Shown here piece after piece: positions 17,532 to 26,689 of a stretch of 64,000 nucleotides of DNA (positions within the stretch are counted from its first letter, which is position 1; each line of letters starts with the position of its first letter). This DNA is from DATAGZ01 sp036263455 (GTDB taxonomy: Bacteria; Pseudomonadota; Alphaproteobacteria; Dongiales; Dongiaceae). Location of the stretch: the NCBI GenBank assembly GCA_036263455.1, contig DATAGZ010000010.1, positions 1 to 64,000 of the forward strand, written 5' to 3'. Made by a program: the position numbers and the translations under genes. A model generated the notes under the pieces. That model was not told where the DNA came from and did not search any database. It saw only the letters and a program-made list of their open reading frames with translations.

Positions 17532-19348
17532 TGATCAACGCCACCCTGAGAGATGTGACCGAACGGATTGAGGCGCGTAGCCGGGACAGCCGCAAGGACT
17601 ATTGTGACCGCATGGAAGCCGCCGCGCGCGGCGGGCCGCATCGGCTGACTCTGTCTTGCGGCAACCTCGCCCACGGTTTTGCTGCCTGTCCGGCCCAGGA
17701 AAAACAGGATTTATCCGGCCGGCAGAAACCTAACCTCGCGATCGTATCCTCCTATAACGATATGCTGTCGGCACACCAGCCGTTGGGGGAGTACCCGGCG
17801 CTCCTCAAGGGCGCGGCCTTCGAGGCGGGCGCGGTCGCGCAATTCGCCGGCGGTGTGCCTGCGATGTGCGATGGCGTGACCCAGGGACAGGCGGGAATGG
17901 AACTATCGCTGTTCAGCCGCGATATCATTGCCCAGTCCACTGCGATCGCCTTGTCGCACAACATGTTCGATGGCGCATTGTGTCTGGGCGTGTGCGACAA
18001 GATCGTGCCGGGCCTGCTGATGGGCGCGCTGGCTTTTGGCCACCTTCCCACCCTGTTCGTGCCGGCCGGACCGATGACCAGCGGCCTGCCCAACAGCGAG
18101 AAGGCGCGCATCCGCCAGCTCTATGCCGAGGGAAAGGTGGGCAGGGAGGAATTGCTGCGCGCCGAAGCGGAATCCTATCACGGCCCCGGCACCTGCACCT
18201 TCTATGGTACCGCCAACAGCAACCAGATGCTCATGGAGATCATGGGACTGCACGTGCCAGGCTCCGCCTTCGTCAATCCGGGCACCCCGCTCCGCACCGC
18301 GATCACGCGCGCGGCGGCCCAGCGACTTGCCGAGGTGACGGCGCTCGGCAACGATTACCGTCCGCTCTATCGCCTGGTCAATGCCCGCGCGCTGACGAAT
18401 GCCATCGTCGGCCTCATGGCGACCGGCGGCTCGACCAACCATACTATCCATCTGGTCGCCATCGCGCGTGTGGCCGGCCTCGCCATCGACTGGCAGGATT
18501 TCGCCGATATTTCGCGTGTGACACCGCTGATGGCCCGCATCTATCCCAATGGCAGCGCGGATGTGAACCACTTCCAGGCGGCAGGCGGGCTCGGCTTCGT
18601 GATCCGCGAATTGATCGAAGCGGGGCTCCTCTGGCCCGAGGTCGAAACCATGTTCGGCGACGGGCTGAACAGGTATGCCGGCGAGGCGCGCCTGAACGGC
18701 GATGAGCTCGCCTGGGCGCCCCCGCCCAAGGAATCGCTGGATCGCGATGTGTTGCGCTCGCTCTCCGATCCCTTTTCGCACGAGGGCGGCATCCGCCTGC
18801 TGACCGGCAATCTCGGCCGTGCGGTGATCAAGGTTTCCGCCGTGAAGCCAACCCACCGCACCGTGCGGGCGCCGGCTGCGGTGTTCGCCGACCAGGACGA
18901 TGTCGTGGCGGCCTTCAAGGAAGGGCAACTCGACCGCGACGTGATCGTGGTGGTGCGCCACCAGGGCCCCGCTGCCAACGGCATGCCCGAACTGCACAAA
19001 CTGACACCGGCCCTGAGCGTCCTGCTCGATCGCGGCCATAAGGTGGCTTTGGTCACCGACGGCCGCATGTCTGGTGCCTCCGGCAAGGTCGCCGCCGCGC
19101 TGCATGTCACGCCCGACGCCTTCCATGATGGCGTCCTCGCCAAGGTCCGGGACGGCGATATCATCCATCTCGATGCCGAGAAGGGACTGCTGGAGGTCGA
19201 GCTCGACGACGCGGCCTTGGCGGCGCGACCGTCGGCGCCGTTCGATCTCGGCAGAAACCAATGGGGCATGGGCCGCGAACTCTTCGCAGGGGCACGCCGT
19301 CTGGCAAGTTCCGCCGAGACCGGCGCCATGACAATCTTCGGAGGGTGA
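17528..19348 (+). CDS. edd: Phosphogluconate dehydratase
   Basis: A 606-residue IlvD/Edd dehydratase with a [4Fe-4S] cluster, converting 6-phosphogluconate to KDPG. Conserved pieces include VSSYNDMLSAHQP, MCDGVTQGQ and GVCDKIVPG with the cluster cysteines, GPGTCTFYGTANSNQM and the C-terminal VTDGRMSGASGK. The start at 17528 (ATGATG, overlapping the pgl stop) gives the usual length; the second Met at 17531 is equally possible. The gene sits in its expected place between pgl and glk. Confidence 0.97.
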   Translation: MMINATLRDVTERIEARSRDSRKDYCDRMEAAARGGPHRLTLSCGNLAHGFAACPAQEKQDLSGRQKPNLAIVSSYNDMLSAHQPLGEYPALLKGAAFEAGAVAQFAGGVPAMCDGVTQGQAGMELSLFSRDIIAQSTAIALSHNMFDGALCLGVCDKIVPGLLMGALAFGHLPTLFVPAGPMTSGLPNSEKARIRQLYAEGKVGREELLRAEAESYHGPGTCTFYGTANSNQMLMEIMGLHVPGSAFVNPGTPLRTAITRAAAQRLAEVTALGNDYRPLYRLVNARALTNAIVGLMATGGSTNHTIHLVAIARVAGLAIDWQDFADISRVTPLMARIYPNGSADVNHFQAAGGLGFVIRELIEAGLLWPEVETMFGDGLNRYAGEARLNGDELAWAPPPKESLDRDVLRSLSDPFSHEGGIRLLTGNLGRAVIKVSAVKPTHRTVRAPAAVFADQDDVVAAFKEGQLDRDVIVVVRHQGPAANGMPELHKLTPALSVLLDRGHKVALVTDGRMSGASGKVAAALHVTPDAFHDGVLAKVRDGDIIHLDAEKGLLEVELDDAALAARPSAPFDLGRNQWGMGRELFAGARRLASSAETGAMTIFGG

Positions 19349-19350
19349 CG

Positions 19351-20316
19351 ATGTCGGGCGGGGGAGTGGGGCTGGTCGCCGATATCGGCGGGACCAATGC
19401 GCGCTTCGGCCTTGCCGCGTCGGGCGAGCGTGTCTCTGAGGTCCATATCCTCTCCGCCGCCGATTTCCCGACCATCGAGGAGGCAATCTCCCATTATATG
19501 CAGAAGACCGGCGCGACGCCGGATCGCGCTTGTTTCGCGGTTGCCTGCCCCCCCGACGAGGAAACCATCCAGTTCACCAATTCTCCCTGGCGGTTTCAGC
19601 CGCGGCTGCTTGCATCCCGGTTCGGCTTTACGCCGCTCATCATGGCCAACGATTTCGAAGCACTGGCGCTGGGCGTCGCGCATCTGCCGCCCGAAGGGCT
19701 GGTCGAGCTCAAGCCCGGTCGCGCTGTACAGGATGCCGCGCGCGCTGTGATCGGCCCAGGCACGGGCCTGGGCGTCTCCGGCCTGGTCCGCAGCGATTCC
19801 GGCTGGGCCGTGCTGCAGGGCGAGGGTGGCCATGCCGGCTTCGCTCCGCAAGACGAAACCGAGATCGCATTGCTGCGCTATGCGCAACGCCAGTTCGGGC
19901 GCGTTTCCAACGAACGGATCCTGCAGGGTGCGGGGATTGTCCTGCTCTATCGCTTCTTCTGCGAACAGGCGGGGCGCAGCCCCGCCGAAATGAGCGCGGC
20001 CGATATCGCCCAGAGCGACGACCCCCAGGCGCGCGAGGCCATGCATCGTTTCGTGGCGATCTTGGGGTCGGTTGCGGGCGATCTCGCGCTCACCCTGCGC
20101 TCGCGCGGCGGCGTATTCATTGGCGGCGGAATCGTGCCCAAATCCTTGCCGCTGTTTCGCGATCCTATTTTCGTCAAAAGGTTCTGCGATAAGGGGCGGC
20201 TCGCCCGCATGCTGGTCGATATGCCAATCATGGTCATTCTCGATCATTGTGCCGCTCTCTATGGCGCGGCCCACCTCTTGGAAAGGCGCAAAAATCATGA
20301 CAAATCCGCTGCATGA
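19351..20316 (+). CDS. glk: Glucokinase
   Basis: A 321-residue bacterial glucokinase (Glk/GlpK-unrelated, hexokinase fold) phosphorylating glucose with ATP. It begins with the ATP loop VADIGGTNARFGL, has IGPGTGLGVSGLV, EGGHAGFAP with the zinc-free glucose-binding Glu/His pair, and FIGGGIVPK. The start at 19351, two bases after the edd stop, is preceded by GGAGGGTGACG. It supplies glucose 6-phosphate for Zwf from sugar taken up by the ABC system in the same operon. Confidence 0.95.
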   Translation: MSGGGVGLVADIGGTNARFGLAASGERVSEVHILSAADFPTIEEAISHYMQKTGATPDRACFAVACPPDEETIQFTNSPWRFQPRLLASRFGFTPLIMANDFEALALGVAHLPPEGLVELKPGRAVQDAARAVIGPGTGLGVSGLVRSDSGWAVLQGEGGHAGFAPQDETEIALLRYAQRQFGRVSNERILQGAGIVLLYRFFCEQAGRSPAEMSAADIAQSDDPQAREAMHRFVAILGSVAGDLALTLRSRGGVFIGGGIVPKSLPLFRDPIFVKRFCDKGRLARMLVDMPIMVILDHCAALYGAAHLLERRKNHDKSAA

Positions 20317-20929
20317 ATGGCTCGAGCAGACGCGTATCGTGCCGGTGATCGTCATCGGCGACGTCGCGCATGCCCATCCCATGGCCGAGGCGCTCCAGCG
20401 CGGTGGGGTACGCATGCTGGAAATCACCCTGCGCCGGGCGGCGGGGTGGGGTGCCATCGAAAGCCTGCTCGCGCGGAATCTCGGCGATCTGCGCATCGGC
20501 GCGGGCACCGTGACCAAGAAGGAAGAATTGCTCCGCCTCAAGGATATGGGCGCGCACTTTGCGGTATCGCCCGGCTTTCTGCCCGAGCTCGCTGGCCTTG
20601 CGCGCGAGATTCAACTGCCCTACCTGCCCGGGGTGCAAACCATGTCCGAACTGATGGCGGCGCGGGCGATGGGTTTCACGATCGTCAAGTTTTTCCCCGC
20701 CGAAGCCGCCGGCGGCATCTCCTGGCTAAAGGCCGCCCACGGACCTTTCGGCGACATGCATTTCTGCCCCACGGGTGGCATCACGCTCGATAAGGTGCCG
20801 TCGTACCTCCTGCAGCAGAACGTGCTGGCGGTGGGCGTCACGGCGCTAACGCCGCCCGAGCTCATCGCTACCGGCCAGTGGGAAGAAATCACGACGCGGA
20901 CCAAGAATGCCCTGACCGGGCATCTCTGA
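20297..20929 (+). CDS. eda: KDPG aldolase
   Basis: A 210-residue 2-dehydro-3-deoxy-phosphogluconate aldolase, cleaving KDPG to pyruvate and glyceraldehyde 3-phosphate. The Schiff-base lysine is in VKFFPAE (Lys131), and the catalytic Glu is in LEITLR (Glu42). GAGTVTK and CPTGGI form the phosphate site. The gene starts inside the last 20 bases of glk. Its stop shares a base with the hutF start (TGATG). Confidence 0.96.
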   Translation: MTNPLHEWLEQTRIVPVIVIGDVAHAHPMAEALQRGGVRMLEITLRRAAGWGAIESLLARNLGDLRIGAGTVTKKEELLRLKDMGAHFAVSPGFLPELAGLAREIQLPYLPGVQTMSELMAARAMGFTIVKFFPAEAAGGISWLKAAHGPFGDMHFCPTGGITLDKVPSYLLQQNVLAVGVTALTPPELIATGQWEEITTRTKNALTGHL

Positions 20930-22224
20930 TGGAGCTCTGGGCGAGCCACGTCTTCCTCGGCTCACGCTGGGCGCAGGACGCGGTTCTCGCTATCGACCCT
21001 CGGGGGACCATCGCAGCCATCGAAGAAGGCGTCGCCCCGCGTGGCGAGGCCTACCATGCCATGCTGATTCCGGCCATGCCCAACCTCCACTCGCACGCCT
21101 TTCAGCGCGCCTTCGCCGGGCTCGCGGAAAGAGCGCATGGCGAAGACGATTTCTGGTCATGGCGCGAAGCCATGTATCGGCTCGCCGGAGAAATGACGCC
21201 CGAGCGTCTTCACGCTATCGCCCGGCTGGTTTATATCGAGATGCTCCTGTGCGGCTATGGCGCCGTGGCCGAGTTCCATTATGTGCATGGCAATGCGCCC
21301 GTGGCGATGATGGCGGCGCTTCAAGCGGCGGCGGAGGAGGCGGGCATTGGCCTGACCCTTCTGCCGGTATTCTATGCCCATGGCGGGTTCGGTGGCGCAC
21401 CGCCTCAGCCCGCCCAGCGGCGCTTTGTCCTCGCGCTCGACAGCTATGCGCGGCTCTTCCAGGATGTGGCGGGTCCGAAAGGGCTGTGCTTCCATTCGCT
21501 GCGCGCGGTGACACTCGAAGAGATGAGATCGCTCCTTCCCCTGGCGAAGGACATACCGGTTCACCTGCATATCGCCGAGCAGCCGGGCGAAGTCGAGGCC
21601 GTGCGCACAGTAACGGGGGTAGGGCCGATCCGCTATCTCCTGGATCATGTGCCCATCGACGAGCATTGGTGCCTCGTCCATGCGACCCACGCGGAAGAAC
21701 ATGAGATTGCGGCCGTCGCGCGGAGCGGCGCGGTCATCGGCCTGTGCCCGACCACGGAAGCCAATCTCGGGGATGGATTGTTTCCTGCCGAGTCTCTGCT
21801 CGCCCATGGCGGCGCATGGGGCATCGGTTCCGATTCCCATGTCACGCTCGATCCTGCGCAGGAGCTGCGCCTGCTGGAATACGGGCAGCGCCTGGTTCGA
21901 GGTCGCCGCGGCGTGCTGCACGATTCGGAAGGCCGCGTGGCCGATTATCTCTATGGCGCGGCGCTGGCGGGCGGTTCCCAGGCGCTCGGCCGGCCACCTT
22001 CCTCGCTCGCGCCAGGCGCGCCCGCCGACCTGGTGGTACTGGATGAGAACTCCTGGGCGAGGGGGCCGGCGGACCAGCGATTTTCGCAGGCCTTATTCGG
22101 CGCGGCGCGCTGGCCGGTGCGCCATGTCATGATCGGCGGGCGCTGGCGCGTCCGCGACGGACATCATCCCCTTCAGGCGCGCGCGGCGGAATCAGTGCGC
22201 GGCTTGCTGGCGGAACTGGATTAG
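20929..22224 (+). CDS. hutF: Formimidoylglutamate deiminase
   Basis: A 431-residue amidohydrolase-superfamily enzyme converting N-formimino-L-glutamate to N-formyl-L-glutamate and ammonia in the five-step histidine pathway. Metal and active-site motifs are MPNLHSHAFQRAF, HLHIAEQPGE, LVHATH and GSDSHVTLDP. The start at 20929 overlaps the eda stop by one base, so translation is probably coupled to the Entner-Doudoroff operon, an unexpected pairing. hutG, which uses its product, lies immediately downstream in convergent orientation. Confidence 0.94.
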   Translation: MELWASHVFLGSRWAQDAVLAIDPRGTIAAIEEGVAPRGEAYHAMLIPAMPNLHSHAFQRAFAGLAERAHGEDDFWSWREAMYRLAGEMTPERLHAIARLVYIEMLLCGYGAVAEFHYVHGNAPVAMMAALQAAAEEAGIGLTLLPVFYAHGGFGGAPPQPAQRRFVLALDSYARLFQDVAGPKGLCFHSLRAVTLEEMRSLLPLAKDIPVHLHIAEQPGEVEAVRTVTGVGPIRYLLDHVPIDEHWCLVHATHAEEHEIAAVARSGAVIGLCPTTEANLGDGLFPAESLLAHGGAWGIGSDSHVTLDPAQELRLLEYGQRLVRGRRGVLHDSEGRVADYLYGAALAGGSQALGRPPSSLAPGAPADLVVLDENSWARGPADQRFSQALFGAARWPVRHVMIGGRWRVRDGHHPLQARAAESVRGLLAELD

Positions 22225-22247
22225 ACGCATCGCAACGGCCCGACAGG

Positions 22248-23036
22248 CTAGGGCGCGAGCAATCGCGCGACTAAGCGATGCAGCAGCGGTCCAAGCACCT
22301 CCGCCCGGCGCGGGTCGAACTTCCCGGGTGTGGCCTCGTCCATATAGGCACGCTGTGCAATTTCGAGCTGAACTGCCTCGATCCCCTCGCTGGGCTGGCC
22401 GTATTGGCGAGTGATGTACCCGCCCTTGAAGCGGGCATCGCGCACGACGCTAAAGGCGCTGGAGAAAAGCAGGCCGGTTATGTCTTCCACCAGGGCGGCA
22501 TTCGCGCTTCGCCCGTCATTGGTTCCGAGATTGAGGTGCGGCAATTCGCCACTGAAAAGCCGGGGGATCACGCTGCGAATGGAATGCGCGTCGAGCAGCC
22601 GCGCGCGACCGAATTCGCTGCGCATCCATTCGAGCTCGCGGCGCAGGCGCGTATGATAGGGCAGCCAGATCTGCTGCATATAGAGCGAACGCCAATCCTC
22701 GGGTACCGGCTGGCGGTAGCATGGGCTCCCGTCGAACAACGTATCTGAGAACAGGCCGGTCATCGGTCCCGCATAGAGGGGAGCGTCATCGGCGCCGCGA
22801 TTGAGGTCGATGACGAGCCGCGCATAGCGGGCGACCAGCAGGCTCGCGCCCATTTCCCGCGCGAAGCCGTAGAGCAGGGGCACATGCCAATCGGTATCCG
22901 GAAGCGCTGCGGCTTCTTCAGTCAGATGCGCGCGGTGTTCCCGCGGGACAAAGGTGCCGGCGTGCGGGATGGAAATCAGCAGCGGCGCCGTTCCCGGAAA
23001 AAAGTCGAAGGCTGGTTCAAGCAAGAGCGGCATCAT
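22248..23036 (-). CDS. hutG: N-formylglutamate deformylase
   Basis: A 262-residue N-formylglutamate amidohydrolase, releasing formate and glutamate in the last step of the HutF/HutG route. Family motifs LISIPHAGTFVPREH, RLVIDLNRG and LLDAHSIRS are present. It is the last gene of the minus-strand operon hutU-hutI-hutG and overlaps hutI by 20 bp. Two consecutive Met codons (23036 and 23033) could serve as start. Confidence 0.93.
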   Translation of the reverse strand: MMPLLLEPAFDFFPGTAPLLISIPHAGTFVPREHRAHLTEEAAALPDTDWHVPLLYGFAREMGASLLVARYARLVIDLNRGADDAPLYAGPMTGLFSDTLFDGSPCYRQPVPEDWRSLYMQQIWLPYHTRLRRELEWMRSEFGRARLLDAHSIRSVIPRLFSGELPHLNLGTNDGRSANAALVEDITGLLFSSAFSVVRDARFKGGYITRQYGQPSEGIEAVQLEIAQRAYMDEATPGKFDPRRAEVLGPLLHRLVARLLAP

Positions 23037-24237
23037 CGCTTTTTCCCTTTTTTATGCGCAGATGGCAGCGCCCGCCGCCGATCCAGTAGCTGAGTTCGCC
23101 CGGTTCGGCGATGTCCCACACGGCGAGGTCGGCCTGCATGCCTGCACGCAGCGTCCCGATGCGCGCATGCTTGCCGAGCGCGCGTGCGGCGTGGCAGGTA
23201 ACGCCCCGCAGCGCCTCCTCGGGTGTGAGATCGAGGAGGATCACCGCGAGATTGAGCGCGGGCAAGAGAGAGGTGAGCGGCGAGGTGCCGGGATTATGGT
23301 CGCTTCCCACCGCGATCGGCACGCCATGCCGGCGCAGAAGCGCCACAGGCGGCTTTCGCGGCTCGCGCAGAAAATAATACGCCCCGGGGAGCAGCACCGC
23401 CACCGTGCCAGCCTCGGCGAGGGCGACGATATCTTTTTGCCGGGCATATTCCAGATGATCGGCCGAGAGTGCCCGGTGCCGCGCGGCCAACGCACTGGCG
23501 CCCATCCCGGACAATTGGTCGGCATGCAGCTTGACAGGCAGGCCAAGCGCTCGCGCGGCTGCAAACAGCCGGTCGATCTCGGCCGGCGTGAAAGCGATAT
23601 GCTCGCAGAAACCGTCTACCGCATCGATCAGATCCTTTTTGACCAAGGCGGGAAGCCATTCTTCGGCAATCGCCGCGACATAAGAAGTCCGATCCGGAAA
23701 TTCGGGAGGAAAAGCGTGGGCGGCGAGGCAGGTACGCTGTATGTCGAGGCCGGTTTTCTCCCCTAGTAGCGTGGCGACCCGCAGGCATTTCTCCTCGTCG
23801 GCGAGGGTCAGGCCATAGCCTGACTTGATCTCGAGCGTGGTCAGGCCTTCCTCCAGAAAGGGGCGAAGGCGGCGGAGCGCATTTGCCAACAATTCTTCCT
23901 CGCTTGCCGCGCGTGTCGCCCGCATGGTGGAGCGGATGCCGCCGCCTGCTTGGGCGATCTCGGCATAGCTCGCGCCATTCGTCCGGGCCTCGAAATCGCC
24001 CACGCGCTGTCCCGCATAGATGAAATGGCTGTGGCAATCGATCAGTCCCGGCGTCACCCAGCGTCCCGCGAGCGGGAGATGGCGTCGCGCCTGGCGGTGC
24101 GGAAGGTCCCGCGCCGAACCGATCCAGGCGATGTCTTCCTCAGTGATGCCAATCGCGCCGTCGTCGATCGCGCCATAGGCCGTGCCGTTTTCCTCCATCG
24201 TAGCGAGGCGGCAATCGGTGAGCAGAAGGTCAAACAT
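23017..24237 (-). CDS. hutI: Imidazolonepropionase
   Basis: A 406-residue amidohydrolase that opens the imidazolone ring to give formiminoglutamate. The metal motif DCHSHFIYAGQR, NGASYAEIAQAGGGI, a further HADQ-type segment (KLHADQLSG) and GSDHNPGT match HutI. The start at 24237 is chosen because it begins the family domain (MFDLLLTDC) and overlaps the hutU stop by 8 bp. Central gene of the three-gene hut operon. Confidence 0.95.
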   Translation of the reverse strand: MFDLLLTDCRLATMEENGTAYGAIDDGAIGITEEDIAWIGSARDLPHRQARRHLPLAGRWVTPGLIDCHSHFIYAGQRVGDFEARTNGASYAEIAQAGGGIRSTMRATRAASEEELLANALRRLRPFLEEGLTTLEIKSGYGLTLADEEKCLRVATLLGEKTGLDIQRTCLAAHAFPPEFPDRTSYVAAIAEEWLPALVKKDLIDAVDGFCEHIAFTPAEIDRLFAAARALGLPVKLHADQLSGMGASALAARHRALSADHLEYARQKDIVALAEAGTVAVLLPGAYYFLREPRKPPVALLRRHGVPIAVGSDHNPGTSPLTSLLPALNLAVILLDLTPEEALRGVTCHAARALGKHARIGTLRAGMQADLAVWDIAEPGELSYWIGGGRCHLRIKKGKSDDAALA

Positions 24238-25879
24238 CGAGCATGGGAAGCTTGAGCCCATGCTCGCGCGCGCAGTCGCGGGCGAGCGCATATCCGGCAT
24301 CGGCATGGCGCATGACGCCGCTCGCGGGGTCATTGGTGAGCACGCGCTCGATCCGCCGGGCGGCCTCGGGCGTGCCGTCGCAGCAGATTACCATGCCCGC
24401 ATGCTGGGAATAGCCTATCCCCACGCCCCCGCCATGATGGATCGACACCCAGGTTGCGCCGGAGGCGCAATTTAGCAACGCGTTCAAGAGGGGCCAGTCG
24501 GCAACCGCGTCGGAACCGTCCTGCATGCTCTCCGTCTCGCGATTAGGGCTTGCGACCGAGCCGGAATCGAGATGGTCGCGCCCGATGACCAGCGGCGCCT
24601 TGAGCTCGCCTCGCGCGACCATCTCGTTGAAGGCGAGCCCGAGGCGCGCGCGTGCTCCCAGGCCGACCCAGCAAATGCGCGCCGGCAATCCCTGGAAGCG
24701 GATACGCGCGCGCGCCATTTTCAACCAGCGGTGGAGGTGTGGGTCGTCGATGAGCTCCATGACTTTCTCATCGGTCCGGTAAATATCTTCGGGATCGCCC
24801 GACAGGGCCGCCCAGCGGAACGGGCCTATGCCGCGACAAAAGAGTGGGCGGATATAAGCTGGTACGAAACCGGGAAAGTCGAAAGCATGCGCGAGTCCTT
24901 GCTCGGCCGCCATTTGGCGGATATTGTTGCCGTAATCGAAGACGGGGATGCCGGCTCTCTGGAAATCCAGCATGGCCTGGACCTGGACGGCCATGGATTC
25001 CTTGGCAGCACGAATCGTGGCGGCCGGATCCTTGCTCCGGCGCTCCCGCGCGTCGGCGAGGCTCCATCCCGCCGGAAGGTAGCCATTGAGCGGATCGTGG
25101 GCGCTGGTCTGGTCGGTGACCAGGTCGGGACGGATGCCGCGCCGCTGGATCTCGGGGAAAATCTCTGCGGCATTGCCCAGGAGGCCGACCGAAACGGCGG
25201 TTGAGCTATTCTCGATCATGGCGAGCGCCTCGTCGAGACTGGCCGCCTGACGGTCGAGGTAACCCGTCTCGAGCCTTTTTTCGATGCGGGTCGGATCGCA
25301 CTCCACCGCGAGCATCGACGCGCCCGCCATGGTGGCTGCAAGCGGTTGGGCGCCGCCCATGCCGCCGAGCCCGCCGGTCAGGACCCATTTCCCTTCGAGC
25401 GAACCGCCGAAATGCTGCCGCCCGGCCTCGGCAAAGGTTTCATACGTGCCCTGGACGATGCCCTGGCTGCCGATATAGATCCAGGAACCCGCGGTCATCT
25501 GGCCATACATCATGAGCCCCTTGGCATCCAGCTCGCGAAAATTGGCCCAGGTCGCCCAATGGGCGACTAGATTCGAATTTGCGATGAGCACGCGCGGTGC
25601 GTCGCGATGCGTTCGGAAGATGCCCACCGGCTTGCCCGACTGGATCAGCAAACTTTCATCTTCCTCCAGTGCGCGCAGCGCCGCGACGATACGCTCATAG
25701 CACTGCCAATTGCGTGCCGCCTTGCCAATTCCGCCATAGACGATCAATTCCTGGGGATTCTCCGCGACCTCGGGATCGAGATTGTTCATGAGCATGCGCA
25801 GCGGCGCTTCGGTCTGCCAGTTCCGAGCCGTGAGCGTTGACCCGCGCGGCGCCCGAATGTCACGCTTATTTGATGTCAT
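24230..25879 (-). CDS. hutU: Urocanate hydratase
   Basis: A 549-residue NAD-dependent urocanase, converting urocanate to imidazolonepropionate. Signature stretches include IVYGGIGKAARNW, YIGSQGIVQGTYET, the NAD loop GGLGGMGGAQPLA and the active-site Cys region (around residue 400). The start at 25879 has GGGGA 6 bases upstream and matches the family N-terminus (TARNWQTEAPLRML). It is the first gene of the minus-strand hut operon. No histidase gene (hutH) or hutC repressor is in the window, so urocanate supply must come from elsewhere. Confidence 0.97.
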   Translation of the reverse strand: MTSNKRDIRAPRGSTLTARNWQTEAPLRMLMNNLDPEVAENPQELIVYGGIGKAARNWQCYERIVAALRALEEDESLLIQSGKPVGIFRTHRDAPRVLIANSNLVAHWATWANFRELDAKGLMMYGQMTAGSWIYIGSQGIVQGTYETFAEAGRQHFGGSLEGKWVLTGGLGGMGGAQPLAATMAGASMLAVECDPTRIEKRLETGYLDRQAASLDEALAMIENSSTAVSVGLLGNAAEIFPEIQRRGIRPDLVTDQTSAHDPLNGYLPAGWSLADARERRSKDPAATIRAAKESMAVQVQAMLDFQRAGIPVFDYGNNIRQMAAEQGLAHAFDFPGFVPAYIRPLFCRGIGPFRWAALSGDPEDIYRTDEKVMELIDDPHLHRWLKMARARIRFQGLPARICWVGLGARARLGLAFNEMVARGELKAPLVIGRDHLDSGSVASPNRETESMQDGSDAVADWPLLNALLNCASGATWVSIHHGGGVGIGYSQHAGMVICCDGTPEAARRIERVLTNDPASGVMRHADAGYALARDCAREHGLKLPMLDV

Positions 25880-25930
25880 ATTTTCCCCATCCCGATTGAA
25901 ATCGCATCGATCGAAGCACATACTTAGGGG

Positions 25931-26584
25931 ATGCGCAAATGGCATTGGCTATGGATGGCGGTGTTTCTGGCAGGCTGCGCCCACACGATCCGGACGGATG
26001 TGTCAAGCTTCGGTCCCGCGCAATACATCCCGCCTGGCGCCCGGATCGCCATCGTGGCCGGAAATCCGCAGCAGGCTTCCGCGCCGGACTTCCTGGCTTT
26101 TCGCAGCGATCTTGCCGGCAAGCTCAGCGCGCGTGGCTATACGCTGGTCGCCCCTAATGACCGTCCCGATTATATCGGCGAATTTTCTTTTGGAACGGTC
26201 CAGGAGATTCAGGTCGAACATCGCTATTACGCGCCGCCGCCGGTCGTGTCCTTTGGCTACGGTTTCGGCTATGGCGGATATGGACGCTGGCGGCACCCCT
26301 ATCAAAATTTCGGCTTCGGTTTCGCCCAGCCGCTTTATCCTTACGGATATCCCTATGGCAGCGAGGAGTTCATTGAACATCCTATTTATACGCACACGCT
26401 GTCGCTAGTTCTCCACCGGCCCGACAATGGGGCGCCTGTCTATCAGAGCACGTTGAGCGGCGTGACCGATTGCTCGCGCACGGTTCCGGTCCTGACCCGT
26501 TTGGTAGACGAGATGGTCCACGATTTTCCCCAGGAACTTCGCGCCAGTACGGATTTGGATATCCCCTCCGGCCAGTGCCATTAG
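25931..26584 (+). CDS. Putative lipoprotein, DUF4136-like
   Basis: A 217-residue protein with a lipoprotein signal (MRKWHWLWMAVFLAGC; Cys at about residue 16). The body resembles DUF4136: an early Arg-rich strand with conserved PPGARIAIV and RSDLAGKLSARGYTLV, then PDYIGEFSFG. Residues about 105-145 form a Gly/Tyr/Phe-rich insert (YGFGYGGYGRW, YGYPYG), probably flexible. The C-terminal part contains two cysteines. The promoter region is the 51 bp shared with divergent hutU. Function is unknown; membrane attachment on the periplasmic side is likely. Confidence 0.8.
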   Translation: MRKWHWLWMAVFLAGCAHTIRTDVSSFGPAQYIPPGARIAIVAGNPQQASAPDFLAFRSDLAGKLSARGYTLVAPNDRPDYIGEFSFGTVQEIQVEHRYYAPPPVVSFGYGFGYGGYGRWRHPYQNFGFGFAQPLYPYGYPYGSEEFIEHPIYTHTLSLVLHRPDNGAPVYQSTLSGVTDCSRTVPVLTRLVDEMVHDFPQELRASTDLDIPSGQCH

Positions 26585-26595
26585 ACCTTATTATT

Positions 26596-26611
26596 GGCCG
26601 GCACCCCGGCC
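26596..26611 (+). terminator. Weak hairpin after the lipoprotein gene
   Basis: GGCCGG and CCGGCC flank a CACC loop 12 bp after the lipoprotein stop. The stem is short and the following GTCGCCTTTA is only mildly T-rich, so this is a weak candidate. Confidence 0.3.
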
Positions 26612-26689
26612 GTCGCCTTTAACAACAGGCCTCGCCATCTGGTCTCCTGTTTGCGGCCATGCTAGGGTCGGCATAACAAAGGGGGACGC

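Noticed and set aside
17903..19486. 527-codon antisense open frame opposite edd
   Set aside because: The plus strand encodes a full-length dehydratase with all motifs; the antisense product shows no recognisable family.
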